A DNA stretch of 64,000 nucleotides from Nostocoides sp. HKS02 (GTDB lineage: Bacteria; Actinomycetota; Actinomycetes; Actinomycetales; Dermatophilaceae). The stretch lies in the NCBI RefSeq assembly GCF_009707485.1, contig NZ_CP046121.1, forward strand, positions 1,736,001-1,800,000, written 5' to 3'. Below are positions 38,817 through 48,607 of the stretch, in pieces (position 1 is the first letter of the stretch; each line of letters begins with the position of its first letter). Both the position numbers and the translations under genes were made by a program. The notes under the pieces are model-generated. The model was not told the DNA's origin. It ran no database searches and was given only the letters and a program-made list of their open reading frames with translations.

Positions 38817-39221
38817 TCACCACTCGTGTCCGGCTCCGATGAGGGCTGACTCCATGTCGAAGCGCTGCTCGCGCGACAGGCCGCGGATGGCGGTGGGCAC
38901 GGGGATGTCGACGGCCCGGCAGTAGTCCCGCAGCGCGTGGTCGTAGGCCAGCCGAGCGGCCATCAGCCGCTCCGCCTTGCGTGGCAGATCGGACTCCTCG
39001 ACGGTCCGGACGTGACGGGCAAGCCTGCTGAGCTCCAGGGCCAGGAGCACCGGAGGGATCGGTTCCGGCACGGGACGCCGCGCATCGAGCCATGCCTGCG
39101 CCCGGTCGACGACCGGACGCAGCAACCGAGGCGGCTGGCCCGAACTGAGCCAACGCACCCCGCCGACCAAGCCGGCGACGACCGCGGCGAGGCCGGCGAC
39201 GTTGCCCAACACGTACGGCAT
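38817..39221 (-). CDS. Hypothetical protein with one N-terminal membrane segment
   Basis: 134 residues: a short hydrophobic N-terminus (NVAGLAAVVAGLVGGVRWL), a Pro-rich linker, and a helical C-terminal part rich in Arg/Glu/Leu. ATG 39221 has GAGGTGA 7 bases upstream. I do not recognise a family. It is divergent from nucS, with 80 bases between the starts. Confidence 0.7.
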   Translation of the reverse strand: MPYVLGNVAGLAAVVAGLVGGVRWLSSGQPPRLLRPVVDRAQAWLDARRPVPEPIPPVLLALELSRLARHVRTVEESDLPRKAERLMAARLAYDHALRDYCRAVDIPVPTAIRGLSREQRFDMESALIGAGHEW

Positions 39222-39301
39222 ACCGACTCACCTCTGTCATTTCGAGTGTGCGCCAAGCGCCCCGCACGACGCAATGGGCGCAGCCCGTAGAGTGACGCCT
39301 C

Positions 39302-39997
39302 ATGCGGTTGGTGATTGCGAAGTGCTCCGTGGACTACGACGGTCGACTGTCCGCCCACCTGCCGCTGGCCACCCGGCTGCTGCTCGTCAAGGCAGACGGG
39401 TCGGTGCTCGTCCACAGCGACGGGGGCTCGTACAAGCCGCTCAACTGGATGTCGCCACCGTGCGCCATGGCTGAGCTCGACCCCGAGGACCACGAGACCG
39501 CGCAGGGGGTCACCGCGGTCTGGCAGGTGCAGCACGCGAAGTCCGAGGACCGTCTCCGGGTGCTCATCCACGAGGTGCTGCACGACTCCTCACACCAGCT
39601 CGGCGTCGACCCCGGGCTGGTCAAGGACGGCGTCGAGGCCCACCTGCAGAAGCTGCTCGCCGAGCACATCCACACCCTGGGTGAGGGGTACAGCCTGGTT
39701 CGCCGGGAGTACATGACCGCGATCGGGCCGGTCGACATCCTGTGCAAGGACGGTTCGGGCGCCTCCGTGGCCGTGGAGATCAAGCGCCGCGGCGACATCG
39801 ACGGCGTCGAGCAGCTCACCCGTTACCTCGAGCTGATGAACCGCGACTCCCACCTCGCGCCCGTGACCGGGGTGTTCGCCGCCCAGGAGATCAAGCCGCA
39901 GGCTCGCACCCTGGCGACCGACCGCGGTATCCGCTGCGTCACCCTCGACTACGACGCCCTCAAGGGCATCGACAACAGCGAGCACCGCCTGTTCTAG
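39302..39997 (+). CDS. nucS: Mismatch-specific endonuclease NucS (EndoMS)
   Basis: Cleaves DNA at G-T, G-G and T-T mismatches, the non-canonical mismatch repair of actinobacteria that lack MutS/MutL. 231 residues: [20 protein letters not shown] at the N-terminus (dimer and DNA-binding domain) and a RecB-like nuclease domain with [32 protein letters not shown] as the catalytic D-x-ExK core. The C-terminus ends HRLF, resembling the short sliding-clamp-binding tail of NucS. ATG 39302 lies 8 bases after TAGAGT (39288-39293) with no ribosome site. Confidence 0.95.
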   Translation: MRLVIAKCSVDYDGRLSAHLPLATRLLLVKADGSVLVHSDGGSYKPLNWMSPPCAMAELDPEDHETAQGVTAVWQVQHAKSEDRLRVLIHEVLHDSSHQLGVDPGLVKDGVEAHLQKLLAEHIHTLGEGYSLVRREYMTAIGPVDILCKDGSGASVAVEIKRRGDIDGVEQLTRYLELMNRDSHLAPVTGVFAAQEIKPQARTLATDRGIRCVTLDYDALKGIDNSEHRLF

Positions 39998-40007
39998 CAT
40001 CGGGCGC

Positions 40008-40397
40008 GTGGACCTCACCATCACCGAGGCCGCCCGGCGCACCGGGTTGAGCCCACACACGCTGCGCTACTACGAGCGCGACGGCCTGATGCTGCGCGAC
40101 GTCCAACGGTCGACATCGGGTCACCGGCGCTACGCCGAGCACGACCTCACGTGGATCACCATGCTCACCCGCCTGCGCGCCACCGGCATGCCCATCCGTG
40201 AGGTCCGCGCGTATGCCGCGCTGGCCCGGGAAGGCGACGGCAACGAGTCCGCGCGGCTCGAGATCCTCCTGGCTCACCGGGAGCGGGTGCTCGCCGAGCT
40301 CGCCGAGGTGCAAGACCACCTGGCCGCGCTCGACGCGAAGATCGACCTGTACGCGAGCCGGGTGGACGCGGCTTCGGCCACCCGGCGCTCCGCTTGA
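40008..40397 (+). CDS. MerR-family transcriptional regulator
   Basis: 129 residues. N-terminal winged helix TITEAARRTGLSPHTLRYYE with the DGLM and HRRYAEHDLTWITML segments of MerR proteins, then a dimerisation helix (RVLAELAEVQDHLAALDAKI). No cysteines, so it senses neither metals nor redox through Cys; it belongs to the group that controls aldo-keto reductases and similar detoxifying enzymes. GTG 40008 follows TAGCAT (39995-40000) by 7 bases; that -10 box includes the nucS stop codon. Its own stop lies inside the promoter of the reductase gene. Confidence 0.9.
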   Translation: MDLTITEAARRTGLSPHTLRYYERDGLMLRDVQRSTSGHRRYAEHDLTWITMLTRLRATGMPIREVRAYAALAREGDGNESARLEILLAHRERVLAELAEVQDHLAALDAKIDLYASRVDAASATRRSA

Positions 40398-40424
40398 CTT
40401 GGAGCGCGCTCGAAGGCGAAGACT
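40394..40424 (+). promoter_or_regulatory. MerR-type promoter/operator of the aldo-keto reductase
   Basis: -35 TTGACT (40394-40399) and -10 AAGACT (40419-40424) are separated by 19 bases, the long spacer diagnostic of MerR-activated promoters. The palindrome CTTGGAGCG-CGCTCGAAG (40398-40415, one mismatch) sits within the spacer. The reductase ATG follows the -10 by 6 bases. Confidence 0.82.
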
Positions 40425-40430
40425 CGACGC

Positions 40431-41456
40431 ATGACGTCTTCGACCCCGACTCCACTGTCCACGCGCGTCCTCGGCAGCACCGACCTCGGGACCGACCTCA
40501 CCGTGTCGGTGCTCGGCCTGGGCTGCATGGGGATGTCCGAGTTCTACGGCACCCCTGACGAGGCCGGCGGCATCGCCACCATCCACCGAGCGCTCGACCT
40601 CGGCGTGACGTTCCTCGACACCGCCGACATGTACGGCCCCTTCACCAACGAGAAGCTCGTGGGGCGGGCCATCGCCGGCCGCCGGGACGAGGTCGTCGTG
40701 GCCACCAAGTTCGGTAACCAGCGCGGACCGAACGGCGAACGCCTCGGCATCAACGGCTCACCCGAGTACGTGCGCGCGGCGTGCGACGCCAGCCTCGAGC
40801 GCCTCGGCGTCGACCACATCGACCTCTACTACCAGCACCGGGTCGACCAGAGCGTCCCGATCGAGGAGACCGTCGGTGCGATGGCCGAACTCGTGCAGGC
40901 CGGCAAGGTGCGCCGGCTCGGCCTCTCGGAAGCCGGATCGGAGACTATCCGGCGCGCGCACGCGACCCACCCGATCACCGCGCTCCAGACCGAGTACTCG
41001 CTGTTCACCCGCGACCTCGAGGACGAGGTGCTCCCGAGCATCCGGGCACTCGGCATCGGCTTGGTGCCCTACTCGCCGCTCGGCCGCGGCATGCTCACCG
41101 GCACCATCACGGCGGACACCGGAGCGGATGGCGAGGCCGATGCTCGGCGCAGCCCCTACTTCCCGCGGTTCCAGGGTGAGGCGCTCACGACCAACCTCGG
41201 CCTGGTCGAGCAGGTCAAGTCCCTCGCCGCCGACAAGGGCTGCACGCCGGGCCAGCTTGCTCTCGCGTGGGTGCTCGGGCAGGGCGAGGACGTCGTCCCG
41301 ATCCCCGGCACCAAGCGGGTGCGCTACCTCGAGGAGAACGTCGGTGCCGCAGCCCTGCAGCTCACAGCGCAGGACCTGGCGGCCCTCGAGGTTGCGGTGC
41401 CGCGCGACGCGGTGGCTGGCGACCGGTACGGCGACATGAGCCACATCGACCGCTGA
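40431..41456 (+). CDS. Aldo/keto reductase
   Basis: 341 residues, NADPH-dependent TIM-barrel reductase. Catalytic Asp and Tyr in [20 protein letters not shown], Lys in [14 protein letters not shown], and His in [20 protein letters not shown] are all present, with the C-terminal [19 protein letters not shown]. Resembles the YajO/AKR13 group. The MerR promoter directly upstream suggests induction by reactive carbonyls or a related electrophile, which is an inference. Confidence 0.92.
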   Translation: MTSSTPTPLSTRVLGSTDLGTDLTVSVLGLGCMGMSEFYGTPDEAGGIATIHRALDLGVTFLDTADMYGPFTNEKLVGRAIAGRRDEVVVATKFGNQRGPNGERLGINGSPEYVRAACDASLERLGVDHIDLYYQHRVDQSVPIEETVGAMAELVQAGKVRRLGLSEAGSETIRRAHATHPITALQTEYSLFTRDLEDEVLPSIRALGIGLVPYSPLGRGMLTGTITADTGADGEADARRSPYFPRFQGEALTTNLGLVEQVKSLAADKGCTPGQLALAWVLGQGEDVVPIPGTKRVRYLEENVGAAALQLTAQDLAALEVAVPRDAVAGDRYGDMSHIDR

Positions 41457-41518
41457 GCGCCTGGTCGCCTCGGCCGCCGACGGGCCTCACCGTGCCCCCG
41501 ACCAGGGGCAGCGCGTCC

Positions 41519-41557
41519 GCTACGTCACTGCTCGCCGACAGCGAGCAGTGACGTAGC
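41519..41557. terminator. Bidirectional terminator between the aldo-keto reductase and mutase genes
   Basis: GCTACGTCACTGCTCGC (41519-41535) pairs perfectly with 41541-41557: a 17-bp stem with loop CGACA in the 165-base gap between convergent genes. Confidence 0.88.
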
Positions 41558-41621
41558 ACCCGGTTCACCACCGTCCGGAGGCCTGCTTCGGGCGCGGGAC
41601 GGTTCAGGTGGGTTCGCCCAG

Positions 41622-43712
41622 TCAGGCGGGCTGCGGGGTGCGCTGGTCGAGGCCACGCGCCTCGCGGATGAGGCTCACGAACCGGCCCATGATCTCGTTC
41701 AGGCCGAAGTCCTTCGGGGTGAAGACGGCCGCGACACCCAGGTCGCGCAGTGCGCGGGCGTCGGCGTCGGGGATGATCCCGCCCACGATGACCGGCACGT
41801 CGCCCGCACCCGCCTCGCGCAAGCCAGCCAGGATCTGCGGAACGAGCTCCATGTGCGATCCGGAGAGGATCGAGATGCCGACGAGATGGACGTCCTCGGC
41901 CACCGCCGCGGCGACGATCTGCTCGGGGGTGAGGCGGATCCCCTGGTAGACGACCTCGAACCCGGCGTCGCGGGCCCGGACGGCGACCTGTTCGGCGCCG
42001 TTGCTGTGCCCGTCGAGCCCCGGCTTGGCCACGAGCACCCGAAGCCGTTCCCCCAGCTCCTCCCCGGTGGCCCGGACCTGCGCACGGACCGCGCGCAGCT
42101 CGTCGCTACCCCCGGATGCGACGCCCACCGACCCCGAGACGCCGGTCGGGGCCCGGAACTCGCCAAACTCCTCGCGCAGCGCCTGCGACCACTCCCCCGT
42201 CGTCACCCCGGCACGGGCAGCCTCGATCGAGGCGGCCATGAGGTTCACCCCCGAACGGGCGTCGGCGCGCAGCCGGTCGAGCGCTGCGGCCACCCGCTCG
42301 CGGCTGGCGGGCTGCGCGTCGCGCTCCTCCCGCCACGCTCGCACCGCAGCGGCCGCCTTGGCTTCCACGTCGTGGTCGACCGTCTGGATCGCGGTGTCCA
42401 GGTCGGCGGTGAGCGGGTTCGGTTCGGTCGTCTCGAAGCGGTTGACTCCCACGACCACGTCCTCGCCGGCCTCGATCCGCTGACGGCGCAGCGAGTGCGA
42501 CGCGACCAGGGCTGACTTCATGTAGCCGCTCTCGACGGCCGGCACCGCACCGCCCAGCTCCTGCACCCGGTCGATCTCGGCCTTGGCGCCCGCGACCAGC
42601 TCGGCCACCTTCGTCTCGACGACGGCCGACCCGGCGAAAAGATCGTCGTACTCGAGCAGGTCGGACTCGAAGGCCAGCACCTGCTGCATGCGCAGCGACC
42701 ACTGCTGGTCCCACGGTCGCGGCAGGCCAAGGGCCTCGTTCCAGGCAGGCAGCTGCACGGCTCGGGCGCGGGCATCCTTCGAGAGCGTCACGGCGAGCAT
42801 CTCGAGGACGATCCGCTGGACGTTGTTCTCGGGCTGGGCCTCGGTGAGGCCGAGCGAGTTCACCTGGACGCCATAACGGAAGCGGCGCTGCTTGGGATCG
42901 GTGACGCCGTAGCGCTCGAGGGTCAGCTCGTCCCACAGCTGGACGAAGGCGCGCATCTTGCACATCTCCTCGACGAAGCGCACCCCCGCGTTGACGAAGA
43001 AGGAGATGCGGGCGACGACCTCGCCGAACCGCTCCGGGGGAACCTGACCCGAGTCCCGCACGGCGTCGAGCACGGCGATGGCAGTGCACATCGCGTAGGC
43101 GATCTCCTGAACCGGAGTCGCCCCCGCCTCCTGGAGGTGGTAGCTGCAGATGTTGATGGGGTTCCACTTCGGGATCTCGGCGACCGTGTAGGCCACCATG
43201 TCCGTGATGAGGCGCAGCGAAGGCCCCGGGGCGAAGACATAGGTGCCCCGGGAGAGGTACTCCTTGATGATGTCGTTCTGGGTGGTGCCGCCGAGCGCCC
43301 GCACCGCTGCAGCCGCGTCGTCGCCGGCCTCGAGGGCCTGCTCCTCGGCCACGACCTGGTACATCGCCAGCAACCACATGGCGGTCGCGTTGATGGTCAT
43401 CGAGGTGTTCATCTGGGACAGCGGGATCTGGTCGAACAGGGCCCGCATGTCACCCACGTGCGAGATCGGGACCCCGACCTTGCCGACCTCGCCACGCGCC
43501 AACGGGTGGTCGGGGTCGTACCCGGTCTGGGTGGGCAGGTCGAAGGCGACCGACAGGCCGGTCTGGCCCTTGGCAAGGTTGCGGCGGTAGAGCTCGTTGC
43601 TGGCGACGGCACTGGAGTGGCCGGCATACGTGCGCATCACCCAGGGACGGTCACGCTCGGGACGCACGGGGGTGGACGCCGGAGGGCTGGGGACGTCGCG
43701 GGGCTCGGCCAT
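41622..43712 (-). CDS. ecm: Ethylmalonyl-CoA mutase (AdoCbl-dependent, MeaA type)
   Basis: Rearranges ethylmalonyl-CoA to methylsuccinyl-CoA. 696 residues: PWVMRTYAGHSSAVASNELY, GQTGLSVAFDLPTQTGYDPD, QMNTSMTINATAMWLLAMYQ and KWNPINICSYHLQEAGATPV in the catalytic barrel, then the C-terminal B12 domain with AKPGLDGHSNGAEQ (the DxHxxG cobalamin His) and GISILSGSH. It is single-chain and shorter than methylmalonyl-CoA mutase, and matches MeaA/Ecm in the substrate region. ATG 43712 lies 7 bases after TACCTT (43725-43720). Ccr, epimerase and the adenosyltransferase that makes its cofactor are all within 10 kb. Confidence 0.92.
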   Translation of the reverse strand: MAEPRDVPSPPASTPVRPERDRPWVMRTYAGHSSAVASNELYRRNLAKGQTGLSVAFDLPTQTGYDPDHPLARGEVGKVGVPISHVGDMRALFDQIPLSQMNTSMTINATAMWLLAMYQVVAEEQALEAGDDAAAAVRALGGTTQNDIIKEYLSRGTYVFAPGPSLRLITDMVAYTVAEIPKWNPINICSYHLQEAGATPVQEIAYAMCTAIAVLDAVRDSGQVPPERFGEVVARISFFVNAGVRFVEEMCKMRAFVQLWDELTLERYGVTDPKQRRFRYGVQVNSLGLTEAQPENNVQRIVLEMLAVTLSKDARARAVQLPAWNEALGLPRPWDQQWSLRMQQVLAFESDLLEYDDLFAGSAVVETKVAELVAGAKAEIDRVQELGGAVPAVESGYMKSALVASHSLRRQRIEAGEDVVVGVNRFETTEPNPLTADLDTAIQTVDHDVEAKAAAAVRAWREERDAQPASRERVAAALDRLRADARSGVNLMAASIEAARAGVTTGEWSQALREEFGEFRAPTGVSGSVGVASGGSDELRAVRAQVRATGEELGERLRVLVAKPGLDGHSNGAEQVAVRARDAGFEVVYQGIRLTPEQIVAAAVAEDVHLVGISILSGSHMELVPQILAGLREAGAGDVPVIVGGIIPDADARALRDLGVAAVFTPKDFGLNEIMGRFVSLIREARGLDQRTPQPA

Positions 43713-43754
43713 AGGGCCGAAGGTACCGGGGCACCCTCGCGCCCAGGGAGGAGT

Positions 43755-44120
43755 TCAGGCGGTGACAGCGGCCACAGTGGACGCCTCGGGCACCTCGCGC
43801 AGCACGAGCGCACGGTCGAGGCGTGATGCACGCAACAGCCGGCCGGTGCGCTCGGTCATGTCGACCACGGCCAGTCGCCGGCCGGCCCGACGGGCGCGGT
43901 TGTAGGCCTCGACGAGCACCCCGAGCCCGGTCGCGTCACCGATCTCGGCATGAGCCAAGCGCATGAGCACGTCGCCGCACCCGGTGTCGATGATCTCGTG
44001 GAGGAGCAGGCGCACGTCCGGGACGGTGTGCACGTCGATCCGCCCGATGATGGCGACTTCCTGACCTGTGCGCAGTGCACGCACTTCGACGGGAAGTGTG
44101 CCAATGGTGCTTATCGACAT
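43755..44120 (-). CDS. STAS-domain protein (anti-sigma factor antagonist-like)
   Basis: 121 residues. IIGRIDVHTVPDVRLLLHEI and IGDATGLGVLVEAYNRARRA match the STAS fold of SpoIIAA-like regulators. The position of the phosphorylated Ser in the canonical Asp-Ser-Ser-Gly is Ala here (Asp-Ala-Thr-Gly), leaving only a neighbouring Thr, so control by an anti-sigma kinase may differ or be absent. ATG 44120 has AAGGGGG 6 bases upstream and is preferred to ATG 44147. No kinase or sigma-factor partner is adjacent. Confidence 0.85.
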   Translation of the reverse strand: MSISTIGTLPVEVRALRTGQEVAIIGRIDVHTVPDVRLLLHEIIDTGCGDVLMRLAHAEIGDATGLGVLVEAYNRARRAGRRLAVVDMTERTGRLLRASRLDRALVLREVPEASTVAAVTA

Positions 44121-44191
44121 GCGAACCCCCTTGTCCGTGGCAGACATTCACTCACATGGACGCGGGAAATGGGAGTTCTGGTTGTCGCGGT

Positions 44192-44207
44192 TCAGATCAA
44201 GATCTGA
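44192..44207. promoter_or_regulatory. Palindrome upstream of the STAS gene
   Basis: TCAGATC-AA-GATCTGA is a perfect inverted repeat in the 104-base gap between murA and the STAS gene, in a locally AT-rich stretch. It may be an operator; too short-looped for a good terminator. Confidence 0.4.
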
Positions 44208-44224
44208 TAAAGGTCCGCACGCAC

Positions 44225-45508
44225 TCACACAAAGGGGTCGTCGTCGGGCTCGCGCGTGACGTCCGCGCCGAGCCCCCGCAACGACTCGGCGAAGCCGGCG
44301 TAGCCGCGGTCGATGTGCTGGGCGCCGCTGACCGTCGTGACGCCCTCGGCCACGAGCCCGGCGATGACCAGGGCCGCCCCGGCCCGGATGTCACTGGCCT
44401 CGACCGGCGCTCCGGAGAGCCGCTCGACGCCGTGCACCATGACGTGGTGGCCGTCGATGCGCGTCTCGGCACCGAGCCGGTTGAGCTCCTGGACGGTGCG
44501 GAACCGGGCCTCGAAAAGGTTCTCGGTGATCATCGCGGACCCCTGCGCCACGGCGTTGCAGGCCAGCGCGAAGGGTTGCAGGTCGGTCGGGAAGCCCGGA
44601 TAGGGCAGCGTCGCGACATCGAACGACCGCGGTCGGCGCCCCCCGGAGTCGACCCGGAAGCCCCGGTCGGTGTCGGTCACGGTGGCCCCACTGGCCTCGA
44701 CCAGATCGAGGGCCGCAGCCAGATGGGCGCTGCGGCCACCCACGACCTCGATGTCTCCGCGGGTGGCGGACGCGGCGAATGCCCAGGTCCCGGCGGCGAT
44801 GCGGTCGGGAACCACGGCATGACGGGTCGGCGTGAGGCGGTCCACGCCCTCGATCTCGATGACGCCTGCGCCGGCACCGGTGATGTGTGCCCCCATCGAG
44901 CACAGCATGTCGGCGAGGTCGATGATCTCGGGCTCGCGCGCGGCGTTCTCCAGCCGCGTCGTGCCGGTGGCGAGGACCGCGGCGGTGAGGACGTTCTCGG
45001 TGGCCCCGACGCTGGGGAACTCGAGCCTGATCTCAGCACCGTGCAGCCCGTCGGGTGCCTCGGCCACGAGGAAGCCGTGGGTGACGTGCACCGTGGCGCC
45101 CAGGGCGGCCAGCCCCGCGGCGTGCAGGTCGAGCCCCCGCGAGCCGATCGCGTCGCCGCCAGGCACCGCGACGTCGGCCGCGCCGCAGCGGGCCACGAGC
45201 GGCCCGAGGACCGCGGTGCTGGCGCGCAGGGCCCGCACGAGGTCGTAGTCGGCGCGGTGGCCGATCTGCTCGGGGACCTCGATCTCGACCACGCCCGCGA
45301 CGGCGTCGTAGTCCACGATGCAGCCCAGCCGGCGCAGCAGCTCGGCCATGATCGTGACATCGAGGATCGCCGGCACATTGGTGAGCCGGGTACGCCCTAC
45401 GGCGAGCAGGGCGGCCGCCATGAGCTTCAGGGCGCTGTTCTTGGCGCCCCAGACGGTCACCTCGCCGCGAAGCGCGGTGCCGCCAACGACCCGGAAACGT
45501 TCAGCCAC
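44225..45508 (-). CDS. murA: UDP-N-acetylglucosamine 1-carboxyvinyltransferase
   Basis: First committed step of peptidoglycan synthesis, transferring enolpyruvate from PEP to UDP-GlcNAc. 427 residues, EPSP-synthase fold with [16 protein letters not shown] near the N-terminus. The loop that carries the fosfomycin-target cysteine in most bacteria (PGGCxIG) reads PGGDAIG here, with Asp at residue 119; the same exchange makes mycobacterial MurA resistant to fosfomycin. GTG 45508 lies 6 bases after TAGGGT with no ribosome site. Divergent from the adenosyltransferase gene. Confidence 0.96.
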   Translation of the reverse strand: MAERFRVVGGTALRGEVTVWGAKNSALKLMAAALLAVGRTRLTNVPAILDVTIMAELLRRLGCIVDYDAVAGVVEIEVPEQIGHRADYDLVRALRASTAVLGPLVARCGAADVAVPGGDAIGSRGLDLHAAGLAALGATVHVTHGFLVAEAPDGLHGAEIRLEFPSVGATENVLTAAVLATGTTRLENAAREPEIIDLADMLCSMGAHITGAGAGVIEIEGVDRLTPTRHAVVPDRIAAGTWAFAASATRGDIEVVGGRSAHLAAALDLVEASGATVTDTDRGFRVDSGGRRPRSFDVATLPYPGFPTDLQPFALACNAVAQGSAMITENLFEARFRTVQELNRLGAETRIDGHHVMVHGVERLSGAPVEASDIRAGAALVIAGLVAEGVTTVSGAQHIDRGYAGFAESLRGLGADVTREPDDDPFV

Positions 45509-45514
45509 CGCACC

Positions 45515-45551
45515 ACCCTATGCGAGCCCGCCCGGTGGGATCTGTCAGGCT
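45515..45551. promoter_or_regulatory. Divergent promoters of murA and the adenosyltransferase gene
   Basis: TAGGGT (minus, 45520-45515) is 6 bases from the murA GTG; CAGGCT (plus, 45546-45551) is 6 bases from the adenosyltransferase ATG. Start codons are 49 bases apart. Confidence 0.5.
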
Positions 45552-45557
45552 GACGCC

Positions 45558-46181
45558 ATGGTCAACCTGACGCGCATCTACACCCGCACCGGCGACGACG
45601 GCCAGACCCACCTGGGCGACATGAGCCGGACCAGCAAGAACGACCTGCGGCTGCTCGCCTACGCCGACGCCAACGAGGCGAATGCCGCGATCGGCGTCGC
45701 CATCGCGGCAGGCGGCCTGCGGGACGACGTGGTCGCGACGCTGACCCGCGTCCAGAACGACCTCTTCGACGTGGGGGCCGACCTCTGCACTCCCCTGCAG
45801 GCGTCCTACGAGTACCCGCCGTTGCGGGTCGACGCCGCCTGGATCGACGAGCTCGAGGCCGACTGCGACCGCTACCTCGGCGAGCTCGAGAAGCTCCGCT
45901 CCTTCATCCTCCCCGGCGGCACCCCCGGGTCGGCCTACCTGCACGTCGCGACGACCGTCGTCCGCCGCGCCGAGCGCCAGGCATGGGCCGCGATCGCGGC
46001 ATACGGGGACCAACCGGGCACGGGCACCAAGGGCGAGGGGGGCGTCAACGTCCTCACCGCGAAGTACCTGAACCGGCTGTCGGACCTGCTGTTCGTAGTG
46101 GCGCGGGTGGCCAACCTGCCCATCGGTGGCGACGTGCTGTGGCAGCCCGGCGGAGGCCGCGCGCAGGCACCACAGAAGTAG
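45558..46181 (+). CDS. Cob(I)alamin adenosyltransferase, PduO type
   Basis: Transfers adenosine from ATP to cob(I)alamin to make the coenzyme of the mutases. 207 residues: the PduO signature YTRTGDDGQTHLGDMSRTSK at the N-terminus (ATP binding), AYADANEANAAIG, and the C-terminal LNRLSDLLFVVARVAN. Its position near ecm and the epimerase fits a supply role for AdoCbl-dependent carbon rearrangement. The ATG lies 6 bases after CAGGCT. Its stop codon is part of a 13-bp tandem repeat. Confidence 0.94.
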   Translation: MVNLTRIYTRTGDDGQTHLGDMSRTSKNDLRLLAYADANEANAAIGVAIAAGGLRDDVVATLTRVQNDLFDVGADLCTPLQASYEYPPLRVDAAWIDELEADCDRYLGELEKLRSFILPGGTPGSAYLHVATTVVRRAERQAWAAIAAYGDQPGTGTKGEGGVNVLTAKYLNRLSDLLFVVARVANLPIGGDVLWQPGGGRAQAPQK

Positions 46182-46252
46182 GGCTCCGAAGTAGGGCTCC
46201 AGCGTCGGGCTCCAGCGTCGGGCTCCAGCGTCGGGCTCGGGCTTCGGGCTCA
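46175..46252 (+). repeat. 13-bp tandem repeat, six units
   Basis: Two units GAAGTAGGGCTCC (46175-46200) are followed by three of AGCGTCGGGCTCC type (46201-46239) and one diverged unit (46240-46252). It begins inside the adenosyltransferase's last codons and ends in the stop codon of the convergent DUF2550 gene. The length of 13 means copy changes would alter only the intergenic gap. Confidence 0.93.
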
Positions 46253-46678
46253 GGCGACGTTGACGTTGAAGCCCGGTGGCGAGCTCTCGAGCCAGCTGCG
46301 CATCGCGGTGTAGGCCGACGGGGCGAGGGCGAGGGCGAAGGCGTCGGCGCCGTAGCGGCAGTCGACCGTGACGGCATCGGGCACCCCGGCGATCTGCTCG
46401 TCGGTGGCCACCGGGGCGGCGAGGTCGAGGCGCGCCCGCTCCCACGTGCGCGAGGGCCGCAGCGAGGGCCCCACCAGGCTGAACCATTCGAGTGAGCTGC
46501 CAGCGAAGCGCAGCAGCCCCATGCGGTACTGGGACCGACCGTGGGGCTGGAGCGCGCAGAGCATGAGGGGGGCGCCTGAGGCCAGCAGGCGGCGCCGCAC
46601 GAAGATGAAGGTCAGGGCGAAGAGGGCGCAGAGGATGAGCGCGCCGGCAACGATCTCGGCAGAGATCACGAGCGTCAT
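46250..46678 (-). CDS. DUF2550-family membrane protein
   Basis: 142 residues. An N-terminal membrane segment (IVAGALILCALFALTFIFV) leads into RRRLLASG and a soluble domain with YRMGLLRFAGSSLEWFSLVG. This matches the protein found directly after atpC in mycobacteria (Rv1312-like). ATG 46678 has GGAGGG 7 bases upstream and lies 31 bases after atpC, so it is probably the last cistron of the ATP synthase operon. Function unknown. Confidence 0.85.
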   Translation of the reverse strand: MTLVISAEIVAGALILCALFALTFIFVRRRLLASGAPLMLCALQPHGRSQYRMGLLRFAGSSLEWFSLVGPSLRPSRTWERARLDLAAPVATDEQIAGVPDAVTVDCRYGADAFALALAPSAYTAMRSWLESSPPGFNVNVA

Positions 46679-46709
46679 GCGCTGCCCTCCCCGGCTCGGC
46701 CCCCGCGGG

Positions 46710-46979
46710 CTAGGCCGGAATCTGCGAGGCGTCGACGGCCTCGGCGATGATGATGACCTTGTCGCGGTCCACCGACAGGAAACCCCCGTCGATGCCCGCG
46801 GTGTGGGTGCCCTGGCCCGACATGATGCGGACCTCACCCTGGACGAGGACGCCGAGCAGCGGCGTGTGGCCGGGCAGGATGCCCAGTTCGCCGTCGACGG
46901 TGCGTGCGACGACCATGTCGGCCTCGCCCTCCCAGACCTTGCGGTCCGCTGCGACGAGTTCAACCTGCAGGGTGCTCAC
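46710..46979 (-). CDS. atpC: ATP synthase epsilon subunit
   Basis: 89 residues, the beta-sandwich domain (LQVELVAADRKVWEGEADMV, GELGILPGHTPLLGVL) of the central-stalk epsilon subunit. The C-terminal two-helix domain seen in E. coli is almost absent, as usual in actinobacteria, so the inhibitory extended form is limited. GTG 46979 has GGAGGA upstream. It lies 153 bases after atpD with a hairpin between. Confidence 0.95.
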   Translation of the reverse strand: MSTLQVELVAADRKVWEGEADMVVARTVDGELGILPGHTPLLGVLVQGEVRIMSGQGTHTAGIDGGFLSVDRDKVIIIAEAVDASQIPA

Positions 46980-47070
46980 GGTGACGTCCTCCAGATGTGG
47001 TGCTGTGCATTGAGTCTATCGGCCCGTTCGCGGTGCTCGGCGAGCGCCTCGGACGGACCTCGTATGCCGC

Positions 47071-47096
47071 GGGGGCCAGCCGTGCGGCTGGCCCCC
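47071..47096. promoter_or_regulatory. Hairpin between atpD and atpC
   Basis: GGGGGCCAGCC (47071-47081) pairs perfectly with GGCTGGCCCCC (47086-47096), 4-base loop, next to a GTATGCC heptamer. It could lower atpC expression relative to atpD or protect the upstream mRNA end. Confidence 0.6.
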
Positions 47097-47132
47097 GGTG
47101 GCCGTGCATGTGGTGCGAGGCGACCCGAACCG

Positions 47133-48599
<1,467 letters not shown>

Positions 48600-48607
48600 C
48601 TACCTTC

